Source of the DNA: Gammaproteobacteria bacterium
GTDB lineage: Bacteria; Pseudomonadota; Gammaproteobacteria; Competibacterales; Competibacteraceae
DNA: 6,059 bases
NCBI GenBank assembly: GCA_003562535.1
Contig: PWUP01000274.1
Coordinates: 1 to 6,059, forward strand
Direction of reading: 5' to 3'
Of this stretch, positions 1 to 6,059 are shown piece after piece. The position numbers were made by a program, and so were the translations under genes. A model generated the notes under the pieces. The model was not told the origin of the DNA. It made no database searches and worked only from the letters and a program-made list of their open reading frames with translations. Every line of letters begins with the position of its first letter. The stretch's first letter is position 1.

Positions 1-80
1 ACCAGCGCACTGAGAGCGACTTGAATGGTCAACAACGCCCCTTCTAACAAGCTGGGGCCGTAGCCCTGTAAGTCGAACAT
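1..80 (-). CDS. Polar amino acid ABC transporter permease, HisQ-like (partial, 3' end outside window)
   Basis: Only the first 26 residues are visible, beginning MFDLQGYGPSLLEGALLTIQ; the rest lies beyond the left edge. This opening resembles the N-terminus of HisQ-type inner-membrane permeases, where a short amphipathic stretch leads into the first membrane helix with an LxxGxxxTIxxA pattern. Such a permease forms half of the channel of a histidine/arginine/lysine-type importer, usually paired with a HisM-like permease encoded next. The ATG lies 29 bp after the stop of the binding-protein gene on the same strand, as expected in an importer operon. No good Shine-Dalgarno sequence is seen before it, so translational coupling to the upstream gene is possible (inference). 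The assignment rests on a short fragment plus its neighbours. Confidence 0.8.
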   Translation of the reverse strand, partial: MFDLQGYGPSLLEGALLTIQVALSAL

Positions 81-109
81 CAGGTGCGCTGAGTTAGCCT
101 ACAGGGAGT

Positions 110-946
110 CTAGCCGCCGTAAACATCAAAGTCGAAATACCGATCCTGAATTGCTTGATACGTGCCATCGGCTCGGATGTGCTCAATCGCGGCATTAAAG
201 CGCTCCCGCAGGGCATCATCGCCTTTGCGCACGGCAATACCCGCGCCCTCGCCGTGGTATTCCACAATGGCAAACGCCGGACCGATGAACTGATAATCAC
301 TGCCCTGATCCGTGTTGAGAAAACCATCCAGAATAGCGATGGAATCGGCCATGATTAAATCCAGTCGGCCGGAGACCAGATCCAGATACGCTTCGTCTTG
401 GGTGCCATAACGGCGCACATCGACCGTATCGCCAAACACATCGCTGATGAAACGATCATGAATGGTGGCGCGTTGTACCCCGACCGTCATGCCTGACAGG
501 GCGTCGTGATGGATACGGATTCCCTCAAGCGTGGTTACCGTGACATCATCGGGACCATCAACCAGATCGATGGTTAAATCGTTAGCGCCGACAAAACGCG
601 CTGGGGTGTGATAATACTTATCAGTGAAATCGACCCGTTGGCGACGTTCTTCGGTAATCGACATCGACGCCAGAATCGCATCGTATTTACGGGCGAGTAG
701 CGCAGGAATAATCCCGTCCCAGTCCTGCGGTACTAAAACGCATTCGGCTTCCATGGCCTCACACAGCGCCCAGGCGATATCGATGTCGAAGCCTTGTAAC
801 TCACCGTCGGCGTCCACCCAGCTAAACGGTGGGTAAGCCCCTTCAACGCCGATACGCACCCGATCTTGGGCGCTGGCGGTGAAAGCGGTGGCAACCAAAA
901 TGACCATGCAGCCGGTCATCACAATATGATTCAGTAGTTTTTTCAC
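110..946 (-). CDS. Periplasmic polar amino acid-binding protein of an ABC importer (HisJ/ArgT-like)
   Basis: A 278-residue extracytoplasmic solute-binding protein that should deliver an amino acid to the membrane complex encoded next to it. A signal peptide covers about residues 1-26 (basic KK, hydrophobic core, ASA before the cleavage site). The mature part opens with RIGVEGAYPPF, then GELQGFDIDIA, then SMSITEERRQ around 94-103, all family hallmarks. By comparison with HisJ from memory, R101 should bind the ligand carboxylate and D201 the amino group. The C-terminus, RADGTY...YFDFDVYGG, is almost identical to HisJ. About 15-20 extra residues (roughly 123-148) precede the second-lobe motif VGVQRATIHDRF. 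The start is GTG at 946 with GAGG 7 nt upstream. A basic amino acid such as arginine, lysine, ornithine or histidine is the likeliest ligand, but specificity cannot be read from sequence alone. Confidence 0.93.
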   Translation of the reverse strand: MKKLLNHIVMTGCMVILVATAFTASAQDRVRIGVEGAYPPFSWVDADGELQGFDIDIAWALCEAMEAECVLVPQDWDGIIPALLARKYDAILASMSITEERRQRVDFTDKYYHTPARFVGANDLTIDLVDGPDDVTVTTLEGIRIHHDALSGMTVGVQRATIHDRFISDVFGDTVDVRRYGTQDEAYLDLVSGRLDLIMADSIAILDGFLNTDQGSDYQFIGPAFAIVEYHGEGAGIAVRKGDDALRERFNAAIEHIRADGTYQAIQDRYFDFDVYGG

Positions 947-977
947 GTTAACCTCGTCAATGAATGTGGATAGTTAG

Positions 978-1754
978 TTAACTCAGATTGCCTTGCAGAA
1001 ACTGACGGCAGCGCTCTGAACGCGGATTATGAAACACCTGTTGGGGAGTGCCTTGTTCTTCGATCCGGCCCTCATGCAAAAAAATCACTTCACTCGACAC
1101 ATCGCGGGCAAAACCGGTTTCATGGGTGACCACAATCATGGTTCGACCCTCATCCGCCAAGGCCCGCATCACCCGCAGCACCTCACCGACCAGTTCGGGA
1201 TCTAAGGCCGATGTCGGCTCGTCGAACAACATGACTTCGGGTTCCATGGCCAAAGCGCGGGCAATCGCTGCCCGTTGTTGTTGGCCGCCGGAGATATGTG
1301 CTGGATAATAGTCGCGGCGCTCGTATAAGCCTACTTTGTGCAATAGGGCATCGGCGCGTTCAATAGCCTGACGTTTGGGCAAACCCAGTACATGTACGGG
1401 AGCTTCAATCAAATTTTGCAGCACCGTCATGTGCGCCCACAAATTAAAACTCTGGAACACCATGCCAAGCCGCGCTCGGATGCGTTCGACCTGGCGGCGG
1501 TCTGCGGGCACGGGTTGCCCCCGGCGGTTGCGTGCCATGCGGATGGTTTCACCCTGTACGGTGACGGTGCCACGATCTGGGATTTCCAGTAGATTAATGC
1601 AACGCAAAAAGGTACTTTTACCCGAGCCGGACGAGCCTAGGATAGAGATCACCGCCCCGTCAGAGGCGGTCAGCGACAGACCTTTAAGCACCTCAACCGT
1701 ACCAAAGGACTTGTGCAGATCAGCAACAATTAAAGCCGGTATCCTGTCAGGCAT
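978..1754 (-). CDS. Polar amino acid ABC transporter ATP-binding protein (HisP-like)
   Basis: The ATPase of the importer, which powers uptake from the cytoplasmic face of the inner membrane. In the 258-residue protein starting at 1754, Walker [10 protein letters not shown] is at about 40-48, the Q-loop glutamine at 101 (MVFQSFNLW), the signature ISGGQQQR at 154-161 (Ile for the usual Leu), Walker B ends in D178-E179 ([13 protein letters not shown]), and the switch histidine is H211 (VVTHE). D178, E179 and H211 carry the same numbers as in Salmonella HisP as I recall it, which supports this start. The frame stays open to a TTG at 1811, but that would add 19 residues ([13 protein letters not shown]...) with no family counterpart. 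No clear Shine-Dalgarno sequence precedes the ATG. Gene order ATPase, binding protein, permease is that of the E. coli art operon, though the sequence is closer to HisP than ArtP. This is probably the first gene of the operon. Confidence 0.94.
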   Translation of the reverse strand: MPDRIPALIVADLHKSFGTVEVLKGLSLTASDGAVISILGSSGSGKSTFLRCINLLEIPDRGTVTVQGETIRMARNRRGQPVPADRRQVERIRARLGMVFQSFNLWAHMTVLQNLIEAPVHVLGLPKRQAIERADALLHKVGLYERRDYYPAHISGGQQQRAAIARALAMEPEVMLFDEPTSALDPELVGEVLRVMRALADEGRTMIVVTHETGFARDVSSEVIFLHEGRIEEQGTPQQVFHNPRSERCRQFLQGNLS

Positions 1755-1862
1755 AAGCAGTTTGTGCAGATGATGGTAATATTGGTGTAAACATAGCGGT
1801 TTCGATTGCAATTGTCGATATACTCAACTCACAAATTGACAACTCTGGAGATGAAAATAGCC
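1755..1862. promoter_or_regulatory. Divergent intergenic region between importer operon and lipoprotein gene
   Basis: This 108-bp gap lies between two genes that point away from each other, so it must hold promoters for both. On the plus strand TATACT at 1819-1824 matches five of six -10 consensus bases and would start transcription near 1831, ahead of the lipoprotein, but no good -35 box lies 16-18 bp upstream. A perfect -35 hexamer TTGACA at 1836-1841 lacks a partner -10. On the minus strand no convincing pair was found. TTGTC (1812-1816) and GACAA (1838-1842) form a short inverted repeat across the candidate -10 area, too short to call an operator. No ArgR-like box was recognised. Confidence 0.4.
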
Positions 1863-2432
1863 ATGAATAGGGTATGGAAAAGTGCAGTTTTAGTGGCATT
1901 AGCGGTCTTTTTAGCGGCTTGTGGCCCCAGCGAAACGGAATTAGCGTTAGAGGCTCGCACCCAAGAACTGGCTGATGCCCAAGAGCAGATCAGCCAACTT
2001 CAGTCCGTCCAAAATACATTGGAAGCCGATCTGGATGCTAAGCGTACCGAGTTGGCGGATAGCCGACACAGCTTAGGCCAACTGCGTTCTGAGCAAGACG
2101 CCTTGCAAACCGAATTAGCGGAAACCCAAGGCCAGTTGGCCGCCACCCAGAACGATTTAGCCGCCACCCAAGACGCATTAACCGTCACTGAAACGGCGCT
2201 GAATGCTGCTGAAGCGCAGATTGCTGAATCAGAGCAAACGATGACGGATCTGCGTGGTCAGCTTGCTGAACAGGAGCAGCAACTTCAAGACTATGCCAGC
2301 GCTATGGCCTCGGCGCATGAGGATGAGCGTCTAGCCGAGTACCAACAGATGATGCCGGATCTGCAAGTGTTGGCGGATCATTTGCAACAGCTCAGTGAGC
2401 ACCTCACGGCGATGCAAGCCCAGGCAGAATAG
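1863..2432 (+). CDS. Small coiled-coil lipoprotein with heptad repeats, function unknown
   Basis: A 189-residue predicted lipoprotein. The signal peptide MNRVWKSAVLVALAVF ends in the lipobox LAAC, with lipidated Cys at 20; the next residue is Gly rather than Asp, which favours outer-membrane sorting by the E. coli rule. From about 24 to 142 it is almost continuous coiled coil, rich in Ala, Glu, Gln, Leu and Thr. Seven-residue units such as ELAETQG, QLAATQN and DLAATQD (84-104) follow one another, then weaker copies. A short non-repetitive end (about 143-189) has the only two tyrosines after the signal peptide and again looks helical. There is no C-terminal Lys as in Lpp, so covalent attachment to peptidoglycan in that manner is not indicated. 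The ATG at 1863 was chosen because GGAG lies at 1847-1850 (12 nt away, rather long) and a clean signal peptide starts there; ATG 1851 abuts the GGAG. A structural or spacer role in the envelope is an inference; I do not recognise a named family. Confidence 0.85.
   Translation: MNRVWKSAVLVALAVFLAACGPSETELALEARTQELADAQEQISQLQSVQNTLEADLDAKRTELADSRHSLGQLRSEQDALQTELAETQGQLAATQNDLAATQDALTVTETALNAAEAQIAESEQTMTDLRGQLAEQEQQLQDYASAMASAHEDERLAEYQQMMPDLQVLADHLQQLSEHLTAMQAQAE
2112..2174 (+). repeat. Three tandem 21-bp units inside the lipoprotein gene
   Basis: Units at 2112-2132, 2133-2153 and 2154-2174 encode ELAETQG, QLAATQN and DLAATQD. The second and third are the most alike, sharing GCCGCCACCCA at their core. 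Weaker seven-residue units continue to about 2237. The unit equals exactly one coiled-coil heptad, so gain or loss of a unit would lengthen or shorten the rod without breaking the frame or the heptad phase. Confidence 0.75.
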
Positions 2433-2444
2433 ACTAAGGATTCA

Positions 2445-2465
2445 GGGCAGGAGCGGAGCCTGCCC
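2445..2465. terminator. GC-rich hairpin just after the lipoprotein gene, possible terminator
   Basis: GGGCAGG at 2445-2451 pairs perfectly with CCTGCCC at 2459-2465 around a 7-nt loop, beginning 12 nt after the lipoprotein stop codon. No run of T follows, so intrinsic termination is unproven. It may instead protect the 3' end of the message or belong to the repeat cluster that follows. Confidence 0.35.
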
Positions 2466-2492
2466 CGAAGATGCCGATGGCAACACTAATGT

Positions 2493-2537
2493 GTAGGGGC
2501 AGCCCCCCGTGGTTGCCCAAATCCACGTGGTTGCCCC
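2493..2537. repeat. GC-rich intergenic repeat, one full hairpin unit and one partial copy
   Basis: The segment starts with GTAGGGGC (2493-2500). GGGCAGCC (2497-2504) can fold onto GGTTGCCC (2511-2518), with one G-U pair when transcribed from the plus strand. CGTGGTTGCCC occurs twice, at 2508-2518 and 2526-2536, an 18-bp step, so the second looks like a partial copy of the first. The same GTAGGGGC word begins the palindrome at 2543. This fits a family of small dispersed GTAGGGGC...GCCCCTAC repeats seen in intergenic DNA of various bacteria (family membership is from memory). Confidence 0.65.
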
Positions 2538-2542
2538 AAACC

Positions 2543-2570
2543 GTAGGGGCACGGCGCGCCGTGCCCCTAC
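2543..2570. repeat. Perfect 28-bp palindrome overlapping the 3' end of the exported-protein gene
   Basis: The half-site GTAGGGGCACGGCG (2543-2556) is followed directly by its exact reverse complement (2557-2570), with no spacer. The TAG stop of the minus-strand exported-protein gene (2567-2569) lies inside the right arm. It sits between two convergent genes, so as RNA it could form a strong hairpin at the 3' end of either transcript. No T-run follows on either strand. It shares its outer word GTAGGGGC with the neighbouring repeat at 2493. Confidence 0.88.
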
Positions 2571-4036
2571 TGCATTAACAAGGCAGTGATGTCTTTATTG
2601 TTCAGCAGCAAGCGGCCTTGTTCGGTAACGGCTAACTCGAAAGCGTCAATGGTTTGGCCGTCCTCGCCTTGACGACGTTCTGAGAACGCGGTGAACATAG
2701 CCAGCATAGGCGCAATCGCGGGATTTCGTCCCGCCCCTGTGGCCTCGATCAGCGCCTCCATATTGGTAATGTACAGATTCAACTCACCCACGCCGCCAAA
2801 CAAGGCATCAGGCTGCACCGTCGCCCGCAGATCCAAATCGGTTCGTGATAGGTCAGTGGCGATGAAGGTATCGGGGATGCGGAGTTCCAGATCGCTTTCC
2901 ATCAGTACGCCCAGCAATTGTTGTTGCCAGTACAAGGCTTGCAAGTCGCTGTGTATCCCCTCGCTAGCCAAAGCAATGTGCAGCACTCGGTTGAATAAAT
3001 CTTCGGGAATATGCCGCAGGTTCAGTTCGAAGTGCGCTGAACGTGGCAGCAACTCAGACGGCCAGGTTTGTGTGGGGCTGCGGACACCGTCCATCGACAG
3101 ACTAAAGCCCAGCTCCGGCAGTTCACCTCGGTTGTCTGCTGAGCTGTGAATGGCAAACTGATCTAAGCCACCCAATGCATCATCCGCTGCGTGCATAACC
3201 AGTTCACGCCCGCTCAAGTGGCCATGATAATGATCGATAAGCTGCGCAGCAGCGCCTAAGGTGGCAAACAACGAACTGAGTGCCTCTAAAGCCGCCTCGG
3301 GAGTTTCGGCAGTCATATCGAGCGTTTCGGTTTGTTCGGCCAGATCGTTTAAGCGCGTCAGTAGCTCGCGCAACTGAGGATAATCTTTACCCTTAAGTTC
3401 AGTGCCGCTAGTGAGTTGCCCTAGCCCAATTTCGGTGTCCATGAACGTCAAGTGTAAGTTGGCGAGACGCAGATCCTGTTCTTGTTGCCAAGTGGCATCG
3501 GTAGCGACATCCAGTTGTTGTCGGGCTGAGAGTTGGCCTAAGCGGCCTGTAAAGGGTTCATTGATAATTTGTAAATGCAGATCTTCTAAGGTGATATGGA
3601 TCAGTCGGAAAGCCTCTAAGGCTTCTGACCACGTCCCGCTGAGTTCTTGTGCGCCGATGTTGAGTTCGCCGATGAGTTCATCACCTTCACGCAAGGTGAG
3701 CGTGTTGGCAATCTGGGTATCCACACGGATTTCATCACCATCGAGTACCGTCAATGTGACAATCACCGGTCCGGCTTCGAATGCCCCTTCGTCAAACACT
3801 AAACCAAAATGCTGAAACGTGGCCGTGTACGTTGAGCCATCAGCGCTGAGGGCATAATCGCGGTCAGCGGTCAACTCCAGCGGTTCAACGCTGGCTTCGA
3901 GTTGTTCTAAAGTATGATCAATCAGCGCTTTGATGCGTTGTTCTTCGGCGCTGACCAGCGCAGGAGCGAGCAAAATTGCCGCGACTACCAGACTGCTAAG
4001 CAGACAGTGCTGAATACAGCAGATCATTCGATTCAC
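2567..4036 (-). CDS. Exported protein of unknown function, 489 residues
   Basis: I do not recognise a firm family. A signal peptide spans about residues 1-30 (MNRMICCIQHCLLSSLVVAA..., ending VSA before EEQ), so the product is probably periplasmic. All three cysteines (6, 7, 11) lie in that signal. The mature chain alternates beta-type stretches such as GPVIVTLTVLDGDEIRVD (89-106), SDLELRIPD and LDLRATVQPD (400-410) with an Ala/Leu/Glu-rich helical part near 218-270. It ends FELAVTEQGRLLLNNKDITALL (466-487), a closing strand-turn reminiscent of long secreted beta-rich proteins such as DUF945 (YdgA) or DUF2125; that likeness is weak and from memory. The start is GTG at 4036 because AGGAG lies 7 nt upstream at ideal spacing; a TTG at 4057 would put that ribosome site inside the gene. 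The stop codon lies within a 28-bp palindrome. Confidence 0.82.
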   Translation of the reverse strand: MNRMICCIQHCLLSSLVVAAILLAPALVSAEEQRIKALIDHTLEQLEASVEPLELTADRDYALSADGSTYTATFQHFGLVFDEGAFEAGPVIVTLTVLDGDEIRVDTQIANTLTLREGDELIGELNIGAQELSGTWSEALEAFRLIHITLEDLHLQIINEPFTGRLGQLSARQQLDVATDATWQQEQDLRLANLHLTFMDTEIGLGQLTSGTELKGKDYPQLRELLTRLNDLAEQTETLDMTAETPEAALEALSSLFATLGAAAQLIDHYHGHLSGRELVMHAADDALGGLDQFAIHSSADNRGELPELGFSLSMDGVRSPTQTWPSELLPRSAHFELNLRHIPEDLFNRVLHIALASEGIHSDLQALYWQQQLLGVLMESDLELRIPDTFIATDLSRTDLDLRATVQPDALFGGVGELNLYITNMEALIEATGAGRNPAIAPMLAMFTAFSERRQGEDGQTIDAFELAVTEQGRLLLNNKDITALLMQ

Positions 4037-4079
4037 AGATATTCTCCTATTTTTCAATACTGCGGACAGTTTTTAAGCC

Positions 4080-4109
4080 AATATAGGCTGAATGATGCCA
4101 TAATTACAA
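4080..4109 (-). promoter_or_regulatory. Candidate sigma-70 promoter for the exported-protein gene
   Basis: Reading the minus strand, TTGTAA (4104-4109) and TATATT (4080-4085) are separated by 18 bp and match four and five of the six consensus bases. Transcription would start near 4073, leaving a leader of about 37 nt containing the AGGAG before the GTG at 4036. AGCC (4076-4079) and GGCT (4086-4089) form a small inverted repeat around the -10 box, which could be a regulator site, but it is too short to assert. Confidence 0.45.
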
Positions 4110-4115
4110 AGAGTA

Positions 4116-4143
4116 AGTCCCCTCCGAAAAGTAGGAGGGGGCT
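4116..4143. terminator. Hairpin between the diguanylate cyclase and exported-protein genes, possible terminator
   Basis: CCCCTCC (4119-4125) pairs with GGAGGGG (4134-4140) around an 8-nt loop; on plus-strand RNA the stem extends to ten pairs, including one G-U. It lies about 50 nt beyond the stop of the minus-strand cyclase gene and upstream of the candidate promoter of the next gene. On the minus strand it is followed by a weak pyrimidine-rich ACTTACTCTTTG rather than a clean T-run. A six-T run (minus strand, 4155-4160) lies before this stem, so the case for termination is modest. Confidence 0.4.
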
Positions 4144-4191
4144 CAGTATTGTTCAAAAAACGGGTCTACAATCTCACGGGACTTGACACGC

Positions 4192-5736
4192 TTAGGTGTC
4201 CGCTCGATTGGACAAACAAATTTGGTTCCGGCCCGCCCGCTTCGCCGCATACAGCGCCTCATCAGCATAACGCATCAAGACGGTAATGTCGCGACTGTGC
4301 ATGGGATACAGGGCAATGCCGATGCTGCATGAGACCTGTAGCGCCAGCTCGGCGACTTCCAGTGGCGTTTGCGCTGCGTGCACCAATTTATTGGCGACAA
4401 CGCAGGCATCGTGGGCGCTACCCACATCGGTCAGCAAGATCAGAAACTCATCCCCACCGATACGGCCAATGGTGTCAGCGTCCCGTAGGCATGCACGCAA
4501 ACGCTGAGCGATAAGCTGCAACACGCGATCACCCACCGCATGACCGTGGTGGTCATTAATCGGCTTAAACCGGTCGAGATCAAGAAACATGACCGCTACC
4601 TGACTGTGTTTACGTTCTGCCTCGCGGATCGCTTGGTGCAAGTGCTCGAAGAACAACCGGCGATTAGGCAGGTCGGTGAGGGCATCATAGTGTGCTAGGC
4701 GATAGGTCTGCTCCTCGATACGCTTGCGCTCGCTGATATCATGGGCAATACCAATCATTCCTACCAGTGACCCATTGGCGTCGAATAGCGGTGAGGCATT
4801 GGTACTTTGCCACCGCCAGCCGCCTTGGTGGTCATGCACCCGATACTCCAGTCCACGCTGCTTGCTGCGGCTACTCAGCAAGCGCTGCACAAAGGCTTCA
4901 CAGCGTGGCAAATCATCGGGATGCACAAGGGTCGAGAAGTGCTGTCCAAAAAAATCCTCCGGTACATGGCCGAGGCTTTCGTACAGATTGGGGGATAGGT
5001 ACTCGAACGCCCCGTCGAGATCCAGCGTGTAAATCACATCATTGGCATCCTCCACTAGCGTGCGGAAACGCTGTTCGCTGGCACGCAGCTCCCTATCGAT
5101 CTGATCGCGAGTCATAACGATGACGCCGAAGACCAGCAGGAGATGAAACAGCATCGCCATCAGAAAGGTCGCCGTCTGCAGAAGAGTCGATTCGAACAAT
5201 CTATCCATTGCCGACTCGCCGATGGCCGTCCCAATGAAACGAGCGCTAAGTAAGACCAAGACCGCCACCAAAGCCCCCATCAGAATGTATTGGCCACGGC
5301 CCGGCGCCCCTGGCGAGTGACGCATGACGAGAATTAGCATCATGAAGGTCTGTAGCCCGATGATGGCGGCATGGAGCATGACCCGTGCCTGAAAATGGTC
5401 AGCCAGCCACAGCATACCGAGGGTCATCGCTAACACCGGCGACCAGATCAACCAAGGGGAAATCGCTTGGCGAAAAAACTGCGCCAAAGCTTTGAGCACT
5501 AGAGCAGAAGTAGTCGCTAACAGGATGTTAGCCACTACCACCGAAAACCAATCACTGATTGAGCCACGGGTCAACAATAACCCATAGGCCACAGCCTGCA
5601 ATCCCATCGCCAAGCTCCACAGGGGCAAACCATCGCTTCTAGAACGGTCAGCGAGTATGAACAAGGTGATTGCTAGGGCAGCGCTGATCACCGCAGTGAC
5701 CAAAACCAGAGTAACAATGTCGATAGGTAGGTTCAT
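4192..5736 (-). CDS. Membrane PAS-GGDEF diguanylate cyclase
   Basis: Predicted to make cyclic di-GMP from two GTP at the inner membrane in response to an unknown signal. In the 514-residue protein, seven hydrophobic segments are visible at about 4-27, 37-55, 63-85, 94-111, 120-138, 150-170 and 187-209. A PAS domain with its PAC tail follows (about 220-340, from EQRFRTLVEDANDVIY to HDISERKRIEE), then a GGDEF domain (about 347-504). The active-site motif GGDEF is intact at 427-431; metal- and substrate-site DLDRFKPIND is at 386-395; the inhibitory I-site RxxD (RDAD, 418-421) sits five residues before GGDEF, so product feedback inhibition is expected. There is no EAL domain. The frame is open upstream to an ATG at 5895, but the extra 53 residues are basic, not membrane-like, and overlap the transglutaminase gene; ATG 5736 directly precedes the first membrane segment. 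No good Shine-Dalgarno sequence is seen before either ATG. Confidence 0.92.
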   Translation of the reverse strand: MNLPIDIVTLVLVTAVISAALAITLFILADRSRSDGLPLWSLAMGLQAVAYGLLLTRGSISDWFSVVVANILLATTSALVLKALAQFFRQAISPWLIWSPVLAMTLGMLWLADHFQARVMLHAAIIGLQTFMMLILVMRHSPGAPGRGQYILMGALVAVLVLLSARFIGTAIGESAMDRLFESTLLQTATFLMAMLFHLLLVFGVIVMTRDQIDRELRASEQRFRTLVEDANDVIYTLDLDGAFEYLSPNLYESLGHVPEDFFGQHFSTLVHPDDLPRCEAFVQRLLSSRSKQRGLEYRVHDHQGGWRWQSTNASPLFDANGSLVGMIGIAHDISERKRIEEQTYRLAHYDALTDLPNRRLFFEHLHQAIREAERKHSQVAVMFLDLDRFKPINDHHGHAVGDRVLQLIAQRLRACLRDADTIGRIGGDEFLILLTDVGSAHDACVVANKLVHAAQTPLEVAELALQVSCSIGIALYPMHSRDITVLMRYADEALYAAKRAGRNQICLSNRADT

Positions 5737-5840
5737 GCGATTAATTAGGATTTTAGACCAAGTTTGAGTCCCGTCCGAGCTGCAACCGACCTGCAATGAC
5801 GTGTTGAGTCGGGTGTGGAGAAAGCGAGAAAACCGCACAG

Positions 5841-6059
5841 TTATTCTGTCGCTAGCCTGCTGACCTGCATATCGACGCTCAAGTGAGATTCGCATGGGCT
5901 GGTTGTGCCGGTAATGGGGGCGGCGCTGCCGGTGCTCGGAGTGGCTGCCAGAGGAATATGCCCTTCACCGGCCAGAAAACCCGAGGTGGGATCCAGCCCG
6001 ACCCAACCCGCACCGGGCAAAAAGACTTCAGCCCAAGCATGTAGGTCGCAGAAATCTTC
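5841..6059 (-). CDS. Transglutaminase-like protein, C-terminal fragment (5' end outside window; seems to lack the DUF2126 part)
   Basis: The last 72 residues are visible, starting [28 protein letters not shown](F/Y)LPGAGW(I/V)GLDPTSG, then [13 protein letters not shown] and SAAPITG, is the signature, as I recall it, of the transglutaminase-like module at the N-terminus of very long proteins that continue into DUF2126. His7 (LHAW) and Asp23 (GLDPT) of the fragment would be the second and third members of the Cys-His-Asp triad; the Cys lies upstream, outside the window. In the long proteins the chain goes on after a CE...V.R..E stretch with PRVTxPY and several hundred more residues. Here it ends [17 protein letters not shown] and a TAA at 5841-5843. 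Neither other frame after the stop restores the missing sequence. It could be a genuine short form or a truncated remnant. The cyclase ATG at 5736 lies 104 bp downstream. Confidence 0.82.
   Translation of the reverse strand, partial: EDFCDLHAWAEVFLPGAGWVGLDPTSGFLAGEGHIPLAATPSTGSAAPITGTTSPCESHLSVDMQVSRLATE

Noticed and set aside
1375..1773. Plus-strand open frame of 132 codons opposite the ATPase gene
   Set aside because: It is antisense to a protein with all ABC ATPase motifs, has no recognisable domain, and is best explained as a shadow of that gene's codon pattern.
1755..1811. TTG-initiated 19-residue extension of the ATPase
   Set aside because: Family length and the HisP numbering of D178, E179 and H211 fit the ATG at 1754.
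2493..2570. CRISPR array or insertion-sequence ends
   Set aside because: Units are unequal, spacing is irregular, there is no cas or transposase gene in the window, and no target-site duplication could be identified.
3402..3815. Plus-strand open frame of 137 codons opposite the exported-protein gene
   Set aside because: The product is rich in Ser, Cys, Arg and Lys in a low-complexity way typical of antisense shadows, with no ribosome site or domain.
4185..4200. Small hairpin GACAC/GTGTC over the cyclase stop codon as a terminator
   Set aside because: The stem has only five pairs, and the nearest T-run on the minus strand (4155-4160) is about 24 nt further on, too far for an intrinsic terminator.
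5737..5840. A simple frameshift explaining the short transglutaminase
   Set aside because: Neither of the other two frames after the TAA gives the expected PRVTxPY continuation, so a single-base indel does not account for it.
5737..5895. 53-residue N-terminal extension of the diguanylate cyclase from ATG 5895
   Set aside because: It overlaps the 3' end of the transglutaminase gene, has no ribosome site, and is basic and non-hydrophobic, while the membrane module starts exactly at the ATG at 5736.

Overview
The window looks like ordinary chromosome from a proteobacterium, most likely a gammaproteobacterium. Base composition is mid-range, roughly half G+C by eye. The protein families (HisP/HisJ/HisQ-type transporter, lipobox lipoprotein, PAS-GGDEF enzyme, DUF2126-linked transglutaminase) all fit a Gram-negative cell. 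I see no phage, transposase, CRISPR, rRNA or tRNA gene. Every gene reads on the minus strand except the lipoprotein.

Left part (1-1754, minus strand): a polar amino acid ABC importer operon in the order ATPase, periplasmic binding protein, permease. It runs off the left edge within the first permease. The order matches the E. coli art operon, but the proteins look more like HisP/HisJ/HisQ. Gaps between the genes are about 30 bp, so they are probably co-transcribed and together import a basic or polar amino acid.

Middle (1755-4191): a divergent intergenic region separates the importer from a small plus-strand lipoprotein that is nearly all coiled coil and carries 21-bp (seven-residue) repeats. 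It converges on a minus-strand gene for an exported 489-residue protein of unknown function. The convergent gap (2433-2566) holds a cluster of GC-rich repeats, including a perfect 28-bp palindrome (2543-2570) that contains the stop codon of the exported protein. That is the most unusual structure in the window.

Right part (4192-6059, minus strand): a membrane-bound diguanylate cyclase with seven predicted membrane segments, a PAS domain and a GGDEF domain. Upstream of it is the 3' end of a transglutaminase-like gene. Its visible sequence matches the kind normally fused to a long DUF2126 region, yet the reading frame stops just after the transglutaminase module.

There is no convincing new multigene system here. 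The points worth checking are the palindrome over the stop codon, the short transglutaminase, the repeat-built lipoprotein and the unknown exported protein. No gap between genes exceeds about 155 bp.
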